DNA of 64,000 nt, from the NCBI RefSeq assembly GCF_000833575.1, contig NZ_CP010827.1, positions 1,430,980 to 1,494,979 of the forward strand, written 5' to 3'. Below, one piece after another: positions 35,018 to 42,115 of this stretch. The stretch is from Corynebacterium singulare (GTDB taxonomy: Bacteria > Actinomycetota > Actinomycetes > Mycobacteriales > Mycobacteriaceae). The stretch's first letter is position 1; every line of letters begins with the position of its first letter. The notes beneath the pieces were generated by a model. It searched no databases. It was not told the DNA's origin and saw only the letters and a list, made by a program, of their open reading frames with translations. Position numbers and translations under genes: made by a program.

Positions 35018-36534
35018 TGCTGGGGATTATCGCTCGACTGATCCTGGCGGCCACATCCGGCGCCGTCACCTACCTCGCCATCGAACCGCGGGGTTGGTGG
35101 GCAGCCGGAATTATCGGCGTGGCGCTGCTGGTGGCTGCGCTCGCGCCGTGGCGCACGACTGAGCCTTCCTTGGCATGGTCCGCACTCATCGCCGCAGTGC
35201 ACAGTGCTGTGCTCTACGTGTTCACACTGCCGTGGATTGGCGAGCTTGTGGGCTCGATGCCCTATATCGCACTGGCGTTGTTTTTGTCCCTCTACAGCAT
35301 CCTGCTCGGCATCGGCGGGTCTGCGCTGCTGCGCTGGAAGTACGGCTTCGCGCTCTTCCCTTTCTTTTATGTTGCGGTGGAGATGCTGCGCTCTTCGGTA
35401 CCTTTCGGCGGCTTTTCCTGGGTCCGCCTGGCCTGGGGGCAAATTGAGGGGCCACTGGCTAACCTCGCACCGTGGGGAGGCCCCGCTCTCATCACCTTCG
35501 CAGCAGTGTGTGCAGCGGCAGGTTTTGTGGGATTGGCTCGTGCACCGAGGCTCGCCTGCGCGCTCATTGCGCTTCCCCTGTTGGCAGGCATTCTGGCAGG
35601 ACAGGGGATAGGTCGTGATTCACGGACCACGGGAACGGTGACCATCGCGGCAGTGCAGGGCAACGTCCCGCGGCTTGGCCTGGACTTCGCAGCGCAACGC
35701 CGCGCGGTGCTGGACAACCACGTGCGCGTCACTGAACAGGCCGCCCACGACGGCGCACACCCTGACATCGTCATCTGGCCCGAGAATGCCTCCGATATCA
35801 ATCCGTTCACTAACAAGGACGCACGGATGCTTATCGACGCCGCCTCCCGCGACATCAACGCCCCCATCCTCGTCGGCACATTAACGACAGATGAGGTGGG
35901 CGCGCGCAACACCATGCAGGTGTTCAACCCGGATGGTTCGGCAGGTGAGCATCACCACAAGAAGTACCTGCAGCCTTTTGGCGAGACCATGCCGATGCGC
36001 GACTTCTTTGCCAAGATCACCGATCTGGTGGAGCTTGCAGGGGATATGAAACCCGGAGATGGGCCCGGTGTAGTCACCATGGCTGGCACGACGGTGGGTA
36101 TTGCCACTTGCTATGAGGTGAGCTTTGACCAGGCCGTCCGCACTGCCATCGATAACGGCGCGCAGATCCTGACCACGCCTACCAACAACGCCACCTTCAG
36201 CGATTCCGACATGACCTACCAGCAACTCGCGATGAGCCGGTTGCGAGCGATGGAAGCTGACCGGGCCGTCGTCGTGGCCGCGACCTCTGGAGTCTCCGCC
36301 ATCGTTCATCCAGACGGCAGCGTGAGCCAAGCTAGTGGCATCTTTGAGCCTGCCTACCTTGAAGAAGAACTCCCGCTACGAGAAGGACGTACTTTTGCGG
36401 TGCGTTATGGTTCGATCCTGCAATGGCTCATGACTATTATTGGAACGGTCTGCGCGCTGCTGGCGGTCTATTCCACTTCCTTTACTACCCGGAGCAGCAC
36501 GCCTCGTCTTAAACCTAAAGGAGCAAAGAACTAG
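35017..36534 (+). CDS. lnt: Apolipoprotein N-acyltransferase
   Basis: A 505-residue membrane enzyme adding the third acyl chain to lipoproteins. Some seven hydrophobic N-terminal segments are followed by a nitrilase-like domain with the triad Glu256 (IVIWPENASD), Lys315 or Lys316 (HHKKYLQPFGE) and Cys365 (GIATCYEVSFD), then a last membrane helix. In Mycobacterium tuberculosis this domain is fused to Ppm1; here it is a separate gene, as in other corynebacteria (also called ppm2). It is coupled to fxsA upstream and to ppm1 downstream, each sharing one base. Confidence 0.95.
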   Translation: MLGIIARLILAATSGAVTYLAIEPRGWWAAGIIGVALLVAALAPWRTTEPSLAWSALIAAVHSAVLYVFTLPWIGELVGSMPYIALALFLSLYSILLGIGGSALLRWKYGFALFPFFYVAVEMLRSSVPFGGFSWVRLAWGQIEGPLANLAPWGGPALITFAAVCAAAGFVGLARAPRLACALIALPLLAGILAGQGIGRDSRTTGTVTIAAVQGNVPRLGLDFAAQRRAVLDNHVRVTEQAAHDGAHPDIVIWPENASDINPFTNKDARMLIDAASRDINAPILVGTLTTDEVGARNTMQVFNPDGSAGEHHHKKYLQPFGETMPMRDFFAKITDLVELAGDMKPGDGPGVVTMAGTTVGIATCYEVSFDQAVRTAIDNGAQILTTPTNNATFSDSDMTYQQLAMSRLRAMEADRAVVVAATSGVSAIVHPDGSVSQASGIFEPAYLEEELPLREGRTFAVRYGSILQWLMTIIGTVCALLAVYSTSFTTRSSTPRLKPKGAKN

Positions 36535-37409
36535 TGAGCTCGACCCGCGAATCCACCCTGGTCATTATCCCTACCTACAATGAGATTGAGAACCTGCCGC
36601 TGATTACCGGCCGCGTGCGTAAAGCCACGCCTGAGGTTCACATCCTCATTGTTGACGATAACTCCCCGGACGGCACCGGCGAGGCAGCCGACAAGCTGGC
36701 AGCGGAGGACTCCAACCTTCACGTGCTGCACCGCGAGGGCAAGGGTGGCCTGCTGGGAGCTTATATCGCTGGCTTTGAGTGGGGTCTGGAGAAGGATTAC
36801 CAGGTTCTGTGTGAAATGGATGCGGATGGCTCCCACGCACCAGAGCAGCTGCACCTGCTGCTCGAGGAGATTGAGAAGGGAGCCGACCTCGTCATTGGTT
36901 CCCGCTACGTGCCGGGCGGCGAAACCGTCAACTGGCCGGCCAACCGTGAGCTTCTCTCGCGTCTGGGTAACAAGTACATCTCCGTCGCACTCGGCGCAGG
37001 AATCAGTGACATGACCGCCGGCTACCGTGCCTTCCGCCGTGAGCTGCTCGAGCACCTTGACTTCGATGACCTGTCCAAGGCTGGTTACATCTTCCAGGTG
37101 GACGTGGCTTTCCGCGCCATCAAGGATGGTTTTGACGTTCGCGAGGTGCCGATCACCTTTACCGAGCGTGAGCTGGGAGAATCCAAGCTGGACGGTTCTT
37201 TTGTTAAGGACTCCCTCCTTGAGGTCACCAAGTGGGGCGTTGCTCACCGTTCCGAGCAGGTCAGCGATTTCAGTGGTGAAGTGTCCAAGCTGGCCAGCCG
37301 CACCGTGGAAGATCTCGAACTCGGCGCAAAGGCCACCAAGATCAAGAACGCCGTGAGCGAGTTTATCGGTGACGTTACCCACTTGGTTCAGCGCTCGAGC
37401 AAGCGCTAG
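36534..37409 (+). CDS. ppm1: Polyprenol monophosphomannose synthase
   Basis: A 291-residue GT2 glycosyltransferase that transfers mannose from GDP-mannose to polyprenyl phosphate, the donor for lipomannan/lipoarabinomannan elongation and protein O-mannosylation. Motifs are IIPTYNEIENLP, IVDDNSPDGTG (nucleotide binding), CEMDADGSH (metal) and SRYVPGG. It has no membrane helix of its own; membrane association may rely on Lnt (Ppm2). The C-terminal 60 residues are a helical extension. GTG 36534 overlaps the lnt stop. Confidence 0.95.
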   Translation: MSSTRESTLVIIPTYNEIENLPLITGRVRKATPEVHILIVDDNSPDGTGEAADKLAAEDSNLHVLHREGKGGLLGAYIAGFEWGLEKDYQVLCEMDADGSHAPEQLHLLLEEIEKGADLVIGSRYVPGGETVNWPANRELLSRLGNKYISVALGAGISDMTAGYRAFRRELLEHLDFDDLSKAGYIFQVDVAFRAIKDGFDVREVPITFTERELGESKLDGSFVKDSLLEVTKWGVAHRSEQVSDFSGEVSKLASRTVEDLELGAKATKIKNAVSEFIGDVTHLVQRSSKR

Positions 37410-37478
37410 CCGTCTGAGCTAGCGCTGCAGTGGCCAGAACTAGCAATGACCGACGCGCAGCATCAATAGAACAAAAAT

Positions 37479-37509
37479 AGGGTAGAGGCTCCCATGGGGC
37501 CTCTACCCT
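37479..37509. terminator. Bidirectional terminator between ppm1 and rbpA
   Basis: AGGGTAGAGGC and GCCTCTACCCT form a perfect 11-bp stem with a 9-base loop. On the minus strand it is followed by ATTTTTGTT, a good U-tract for rbpA; on the plus strand by TTAACTTTG for ppm1. Confidence 0.88.
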
Positions 37510-37534
37510 TTAACTTTGCCAAAGCGCAGTCCAG

Positions 37535-37918
37535 CTAGGACTCGCTTTCTTCCTGTTCCTTTTGCTCCTTGAGCAGGCGGGCAGCAGCGCGGCGGCGGGA
37601 GCGAAGGTTATCAATGCGCTCCGTCAGCAACTCATCCAGTTCCTCGATGGAGCGGCGCTCACGCAGCATGTCCCAGTGGGTACGCGGCGGCTTGGTGGGC
37701 TTGGATTCCACGCCTTCGCCTTCGACAAGGGTGCCGAGCTTACCGTTCTTGCACATCCACTCCTCAGGGATTTCCGCATCATCAGCGAACGGCACCTCGT
37801 AAATATCGCCGTCCTCAGTGCGGTACTTCACCATCTGGCGCGGTGCCAAGTCGTGGTCACGGTCGGTTTCGTAGCTCACAGCGCCCATACGGCTGCCACG
37901 AAGCACGCGATCTGCCAT
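37535..37918 (-). CDS. rbpA: RNA polymerase-binding protein RbpA
   Basis: A 127-residue actinobacterial general transcription factor that binds sigma region 2 and stabilises open complexes. The N-terminal MADRVLRGSRMGAVSYE tail, the core around residues 27-75 (VKYRTEDGDIYEVPFADDAE, CKNGKLGT) and the C-terminal sigma-interaction helix (SIEELDELLTERI) are all present. AAAGGATG precedes the ATG by about 10 bases. The acidic/basic tail beyond residue 105 is longer than the mycobacterial protein. Confidence 0.96.
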   Translation of the reverse strand: MADRVLRGSRMGAVSYETDRDHDLAPRQMVKYRTEDGDIYEVPFADDAEIPEEWMCKNGKLGTLVEGEGVESKPTKPPRTHWDMLRERRSIEELDELLTERIDNLRSRRRAAARLLKEQKEQEESES

Positions 37919-37985
37919 GCAACATCATCCTTTTCAAGTAGTGAGGGAGGGATCAGGATCGACCTTTATCACTTAAAGTTCCTCC

Positions 37986-37991
37986 AGTATA
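37986..37991 (-). promoter_or_regulatory. Possible -10 box of rbpA
   Basis: TATACT on the minus strand, 67 bases upstream of the rbpA ATG. No convincing -35 box is seen. Confidence 0.35.
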
Positions 37992-38035
37992 ACGAACAGG
38001 CTTTAGCCTTTGTTCCCACCCTCAGCTTTATGGGC

Positions 38036-38041
38036 TAAGGT
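38036..38041 (+). promoter_or_regulatory. -10 box TAAGGT, leaderless start at 38049
   Basis: TAAGGT lies exactly 7 bases before GTG 38049, which supports that start codon over the longer open frame. Confidence 0.55.
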
Positions 38042-38048
38042 GTGTGGA

Positions 38049-38408
38049 GTGATTGGTACACAGGATCGGCAGCCGGGGTCGCCGCGTCGCAACAACGCCG
38101 CAACCTGCCAATGGTGCGGCAAGGAGATTGCGCAAGGCGGCCGAGGACGCCCACGCAAGTTCTGCTCGGCCTCCTGCAAGCAGCGTGCATATGAACAGCG
38201 TCAGAATGTTGCCGGAACCACGATTCCTGCCGATGCCGTCATCCTAACCCCGGACAAAGCCGACCAGCTCCGGGATGGACTCTTTGAACTGCGGTGCTGT
38301 GCGGAGGATGTGGCTACGGCGGCGTCGGAAAGCGCCAGCGCCGAAGAGATGAAGGAATTGTGTACCGAACTGGTGACGTTGGCTCGCAATCTGGAGGAAT
38401 TGAGATAG
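38049..38408 (+). CDS. Zinc-ribbon protein of unknown function
   Basis: A 119-residue protein with a likely zinc ribbon: CQWCGKEI near residue 20 and RPRKFCSASCKQRAYEQR near 35-55 (Cys-x2-Cys .. Cys-x3-Cys). The FCS..C.Q.AY.QR pattern occurs in many short actinobacterial proteins of unknown function. The C-terminal half is helical and acidic. It begins a compact operon with a YceI protein (3-base gap) and a small membrane protein. Confidence 0.7.
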   Translation: MIGTQDRQPGSPRRNNAATCQWCGKEIAQGGRGRPRKFCSASCKQRAYEQRQNVAGTTIPADAVILTPDKADQLRDGLFELRCCAEDVATAASESASAEEMKELCTELVTLARNLEELR

Positions 38409-38411
38409 AAC

Positions 38412-39110
38412 ATGAAATCGCTGTTAGGTAACCGCAAACTAGTCATCACTGTCTTCGTGATCCTGATCCTAGCTTCGACAGCACTGGCCCTTGGTCCGAT
38501 GGTGTTTTCACTGGTCATGGGACGTGGCGTGAAGACAGAACCGATTAACCTGGATCGAGTCAAGGCCGCAACTACCGAGCTCGATGGGCAGTGGAACGTT
38601 GTGAAAGGCTCTCCCTATAACTTTACGTCGGCCGGCTTTACCATCGATGAAATCCTGCCGGCTGATAAACGCACAACCTCCGGTTCCACCAAGGACGTTA
38701 CTGGTCAAGCCGTTATTTCGGACTCTACGGTCGAGGAAGCAACGATAACTGTCGACATGACCACGCTGACCACGGATAAGAAGGTGCGCGACCAGAACAT
38801 GAAGACCAAGCTCTTTGAGGTGTCGAAGTTCCCTGAGTCCACCTTCACTCTGACTGAGTCGGCCGACCTCTCTGCCGTGCCTGACGACGCCTCACCCGTC
38901 ACCATCCCGCTCACCGGTGACCTCACCATCCACGGTCAAACTAAGAACGTGACCACCGATTTCCAGGTCGTTCGCGACGGCGACAGCATCATCCTCGGCG
39001 GTGACATCCCGATCAATCGTTTGGACTTTGGCGTGGAGACCCCGGAAATGATTGCTGCCAAGATTTCCGAGGTTGGCGAAGTCAACGTCCGCGTGACCCT
39101 TCAGAAATAG
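38412..39110 (+). CDS. YceI family protein with N-terminal membrane anchor
   Basis: A 232-residue protein: an N-terminal hydrophobic segment (residues ~9-33) followed by a YceI lipocalin-like beta barrel (LDGQWNVVKGSPYNFTSAGFT split; later SKFPESTFTLTES; LTGDLTIHGQTKNVTTDFQV). YceI barrels bind polyisoprenoid lipids in characterised cases; a role in quinone or isoprenoid handling at the envelope is inferred. The anchor lacks a clear cleavage site, so it is probably tethered outside the membrane. Confidence 0.88.
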   Translation: MKSLLGNRKLVITVFVILILASTALALGPMVFSLVMGRGVKTEPINLDRVKAATTELDGQWNVVKGSPYNFTSAGFTIDEILPADKRTTSGSTKDVTGQAVISDSTVEEATITVDMTTLTTDKKVRDQNMKTKLFEVSKFPESTFTLTESADLSAVPDDASPVTIPLTGDLTIHGQTKNVTTDFQVVRDGDSIILGGDIPINRLDFGVETPEMIAAKISEVGEVNVRVTLQK

Positions 39111-39115
39111 CGATC

Positions 39116-39280
39116 ATGAAATCGCAACACCTCATTACCGTCTTGTGGGTGCGCCTAGCCGTACTCGTTGGATTCGGCATATTCATCTGGTTCACGGGAA
39201 CGAAGCTGATGGTGGCGTTCTCCGCGCTGCTCGTAGCTTTGACCGCCGTCCAACTCGTCATGGCGTACCGACAGCGCTGA
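39116..39280 (+). CDS. 54-residue membrane protein
   Basis: A short frame of 54 codons plus TGA, 5 bases after the YceI gene, with two hydrophobic segments (VLWVRLAVLVGFGIFIWF and LMVAFSALLVALTAVQLVMA) and a basic C-terminal end (YRQR). No family recognised. Its tight spacing to the YceI gene, and a start context (ATCATGAAATCG) like that of the gene before it, suggest it is real and cotranscribed. Confidence 0.55.
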   Translation: MKSQHLITVLWVRLAVLVGFGIFIWFTGTKLMVAFSALLVALTAVQLVMAYRQR

Positions 39281-39312
39281 AATACGGGTTTTCTCGCACA
39301 CTTCCACATACA

Positions 39313-39340
39313 CCCATTAACGTCACTTGACGTTAATGGG
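39313..39340. terminator. Perfect 13-bp palindromic hairpin between convergent genes
   Basis: CCCATTAACGTCA and TGACGTTAATGGG are separated by only two bases. It overlaps the stop codon of the DyP peroxidase gene and follows the small membrane protein gene. There is no T-run on either side, so it might be a bidirectional terminator or a protein-binding palindrome. Confidence 0.5.
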
Positions 39341-40238
39341 GAAGTTCATCGAAGCTCTCCATGAGGTCTGCGCTAGGGACGAAGAAATTCGTTCCGGTAA
39401 GCGCAGTGGAGAAGTCCAGGATGCGGTCGTAGTTGCCGGCAGGTTCGCCGATAAACATCTGACGCAGACGCTTATTGATGTTTTCCGGGTCCTTCGCATA
39501 GCCGATGAAGTAGGTTCCCGTCTCACCAGAAGCGAATGAGCCAAAGACCATGTTTTCACGGTAGATATCTTCATCGAGATCATTGAGCGCAACATGAGAA
39601 TTGGAGGGCATATCCGCCTCGCTGAGCTCGATATCATCTGCCTTGGTGCGGCCGATAACGCGTTCCTGCTCCTCGGTGCTCAGCTCGTGCCACTTGTCCA
39701 TATCGTGGATGTATTTTTGTACCGTGACGTAAGAGCCGCGCGGGTAATCAGCATCGTCACCGAGTAGCACAGCGTCTAAAGCTTCCTGTGCCAGCGGGTT
39801 TGCCGTACCATCGACGAAGCCTAGTAGGTCACGCTGGTCGAGATACTTGAAGCCTTGCGTCTCATCGATCACGGTGGCAGCCGAACCTAGCTGCGCGAGC
39901 ACCTGACGGGCAAGCTCATAACAGAGGTCGTAGCTATTGGCGCGGAAGTGCAACAGGATATCGCCAGGAGTTGCCGGTGCCGCGTGGGCGGCGTCAATCG
40001 CCTCAAACTCACGAAGATGCTCAGGGGCGGGCGCGGTGGTCAGGCGCGGCCACATGGAAGCGCCGATACCAACCACGGTAAACAAGTCCGCCTCGTTGTA
40101 ACGAAAATTAACGGACTTGTACAGGCCACTGAATCCGGTAAGCAGATCCCGAACCGCATCTTCGCCGCCGGGGTTGATCCCGAGGACAAGAAACAGAGCA
40201 GCGCGGGACGGCTTATCTACGATGTGCTGGATAGTCAT
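39333..40238 (-). CDS. Dye-decolorizing (DyP-type) heme peroxidase
   Basis: A 301-residue DyP peroxidase. The distal-side motif GFVDGT (with the catalytic Asp) and the proximal heme-ligand region SNSHVALND are present, as are the ferredoxin-like folds typical of the family. No Tat signal peptide, so it is cytosolic, possibly encapsulin- or iron-related as in some relatives; no encapsulin gene is nearby. ATG 40238 lies 7 bases after TACACT (leaderless); an in-frame ATG at 40256 is less likely. An operator-like repeat lies about 80 bases further upstream. Confidence 0.9.
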   Translation of the reverse strand: MTIQHIVDKPSRAALFLVLGINPGGEDAVRDLLTGFSGLYKSVNFRYNEADLFTVVGIGASMWPRLTTAPAPEHLREFEAIDAAHAAPATPGDILLHFRANSYDLCYELARQVLAQLGSAATVIDETQGFKYLDQRDLLGFVDGTANPLAQEALDAVLLGDDADYPRGSYVTVQKYIHDMDKWHELSTEEQERVIGRTKADDIELSEADMPSNSHVALNDLDEDIYRENMVFGSFASGETGTYFIGYAKDPENINKRLRQMFIGEPAGNYDRILDFSTALTGTNFFVPSADLMESFDELPH

Positions 40239-40245
40239 ATATCTC

Positions 40246-40251
40246 AGTGTA
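40246..40251 (-). promoter_or_regulatory. -10 box TACACT, leaderless start of the DyP gene
   Basis: TACACT ends exactly 7 bases before ATG 40238 on the minus strand. Confidence 0.55.
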
Positions 40252-40329
40252 GCCACGCCGCATGGCGATAACTTAGGAATGCTAGAGCCTTGCAGATGCT
40301 CACACCTCTGGCCAGCACGTTAACGTTAT

Positions 40330-40359
40330 TGTCCGATAATGTACATTATGTCAGATAAT
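40330..40359. promoter_or_regulatory. Operator-like repeats: TGTCnGATAAT twice, over a 14-bp palindrome
   Basis: TGTCCGATAAT (40330-40340) and TGTCAGATAAT (40349-40359) are direct repeats 19 bp apart. Between and overlapping them, ATAATGTACATTAT is a perfect 14-bp palindrome. This looks like a regulator binding site between the DyP peroxidase and the MHS symporter genes. The regulator cannot be named. Confidence 0.5.
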
Positions 40360-40400
40360 GCGGCGACCTCAGTTCCCCGCCACTACGCCAACCGCGCACA

Positions 40401-40425
40401 TCGCGCTACCTCCCTCGCGCTACCT
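40401..40425 (+). repeat. Tandem 11-mer TCGCGCTACCT
   Basis: TCGCGCTACCT occurs at 40401-40411 and 40415-40425, a 14-base period, just before the large inverted repeat. Confidence 0.5.
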
Positions 40426-40436
40426 GGCACCCATTT

Positions 40437-40532
40437 CCCCAGACCTCAAACCCCAGACATGCAGGTCACTCTTCGCCTGCGCTTTCCGGCACCTTCCCGC
40501 CGACCAGCATGTCTGGGGGGCCAGGTCTGGGG
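40437..40532. repeat. Large nested inverted repeat with four CCCCAGAC(C/A)T units
   Basis: The left arm has CCCCAGACCT (40437-40446), four bases, CCCCAGACATGC (40451-40462), one base and GGTC (40464-40467). The right arm mirrors it: GACC (40502-40505), one base, GCATGTCTGGGG (40507-40518), four bases, AGGTCTGGGG (40523-40532). This gives 26 paired bases around a 34-base loop. As RNA it would be a very stable stem; as DNA it holds four copies of one 10-mer. GTTTACAT follows on the plus strand. Function unknown. Confidence 0.7.
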
Positions 40533-40663
40533 GTTTACATAAGGCTGCCCCGAGCTACACGGCACCTTGCGGGCTATCAACAACACTGCAAGCGCTTCAT
40601 CGCAAGGCTAACCGCTTCATCACATAGCGCCTCAGGCCCTCCGCCGGAAAATATTTCACCCCA

Positions 40664-40698
40664 TGAGACTTGTGTTCCAGACTGTGAGACTTTATGAT
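40664..40698 (+). promoter_or_regulatory. Promoter of the MHS symporter with direct repeats TGAGACTT
   Basis: TTGTGT (40670-40675) and TATGAT (40693-40698) with a 17-base spacer form a good promoter about 46 bases before ATG 40745. TGAGACTT occurs at 40664-40671 and 40685-40692, 21 bp apart, bracketing the -35 and spacer. CGCTTCATC also occurs twice near 40595 and 40613. Confidence 0.55.
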
Positions 40699-40744
40699 TT
40701 CTAATAACCAATCATCCTATTGAAATTCCAAGGAGGACGCCCCA

Positions 40745-42115
40745 ATGACTGCAATAGACAGCGCACGACCTGCGCAAGCAAGCAGCCCGGCTGAGCTCAC
40801 CTCACGAGACCGTGTACGCATCGCCGTAGCTTCAACCATCGGCACCACAATTGAGTTCTATGACTTCTATATTTATGCCACCGCAGCTGTAGCCGTCTTT
40901 CCTTTCCTCTTCTTCCCCAAGACCGAGGATCCGACGGTTGCCTTGCTGCAATCCTTCGCCACCTTCGGCCTAGCGTTTATTGCCCGCCCCGTGGGCTCAG
41001 TCCTCTTTGGACACTTCGGCGACCGCATCGGCCGCAAAGCCACCCTAGTGGGTGCCCTGCTGACCATGGGAATCGCGACCTTTATCATCGGTCTGCTGCC
41101 CACGTACCAGACGGCAGGCATTATTGCCCCGGCGCTGCTTGCCCTCATGCGCTTCTGCCAGGGGCTGGGCCTGGGCGGCGAATGGTCCGGTGCTGCGCTG
41201 CTGGCCTCCGAGACTGCTAAGGACGGAAAACGTGCATTTGCCGCGATGTGGCCTCAGTTCGGAGCTCCGGTTGTCTTTCTGTTGGCCAATGGCTTCTTCC
41301 TGACCCTGGTTGCAACGTTGGACTACAACCGTGGTGATACCACGGGCGCGTTCATGGAATGGGGCTGGCGCCTGCCTTTCTTGGCCTCGGCGGTCATGGT
41401 CCTTATTGGCCTGTACGTGCGGTTGCGCTTGGAGGAAACCCCGGTCTTCCAGAAGGCCGTGGACCAAGGCAAGAAGGCTAAAACTCCTATGGTCGAAGCC
41501 TTCAAGACCTCGTGGAAGCCAATGATCATCGGCACCTTCGTCATGGTCTCCTGCTACACCCAGTTCTACCTGGTAACCACGTGGATTTTGTCCTACGGTA
41601 TTGGTGATAAGGAACTGGGCCTCGGCTTGGGCATTCCCTATTTGGAGTTCCTGGAGATTCAGCTCATTTCCATCTTCATGTTCATTGTCGGCATCCCGAT
41701 TTCCTCCATGCTGTCCGATAAGTACGGCCGCAAGCCGGTCCTCGTGGCAACCTCCATCGTGATGATTGCCTTCGGCTTCAGCTTCCCGTACTTCCTGGGC
41801 CTTGAGGTTGCTGACCGCAACTCGGTGCTGGGCTTCCTGCTCATCGGCATGTTCGCCATGGGACTCATCTTCGGCCCCATGTCCGCTGTTCTTCCAGAGC
41901 TCTTCCCCACCAATGTCCGCTACACGGGTTCGGGAATCGCCTACAACGTCTCTTCCATCCTGGGAGCAGCAGTTGCGCCGTTTATCGCCACGTGGCTGGT
42001 CCGTGAGTTCAACGTGAACTATGTGGGTTACTACCTCATCATTGTCTGCTTCATCTCCCTCATCGCTATCTTGGCCATGAAGGAGCTGAAGGATCAGGAT
42101 CTCAGCGAGGTCTAG
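40745..42115 (+). CDS. MFS transporter, metabolite:H+ symporter (MHS) type
   Basis: A 456-residue, 12-helix major facilitator of the ProP/ShiA/KgtP-like subgroup. TIGTTIEFYDFYIY near residue 33-46 and FIARPVGSVLFGHFGDRIGRKATL (split, residues ~78-101) are subgroup signatures, repeated as SDKYGRKPVL in the second half. Substrates of relatives include organic acids, betaines and shikimate; the actual one is not deducible. AAGGAGG stands 8 bases before the ATG. Its stop overlaps the stop of the convergent BASS gene by 4 bases. Confidence 0.9.
   Translation: MTAIDSARPAQASSPAELTSRDRVRIAVASTIGTTIEFYDFYIYATAAVAVFPFLFFPKTEDPTVALLQSFATFGLAFIARPVGSVLFGHFGDRIGRKATLVGALLTMGIATFIIGLLPTYQTAGIIAPALLALMRFCQGLGLGGEWSGAALLASETAKDGKRAFAAMWPQFGAPVVFLLANGFFLTLVATLDYNRGDTTGAFMEWGWRLPFLASAVMVLIGLYVRLRLEETPVFQKAVDQGKKAKTPMVEAFKTSWKPMIIGTFVMVSCYTQFYLVTTWILSYGIGDKELGLGLGIPYLEFLEIQLISIFMFIVGIPISSMLSDKYGRKPVLVATSIVMIAFGFSFPYFLGLEVADRNSVLGFLLIGMFAMGLIFGPMSAVLPELFPTNVRYTGSGIAYNVSSILGAAVAPFIATWLVREFNVNYVGYYLIIVCFISLIAILAMKELKDQDLSEV

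Noticed and set aside
40348..40542. Possible 64-codon leaderless gene in the repeat-rich intergenic region
   Set aside because: ATG 40348 has GATAAT 7 bases upstream, but the first base of the box is not T, the predicted protein is Arg/Pro-rich without any recognisable feature, and it runs through the inverted repeat arms.
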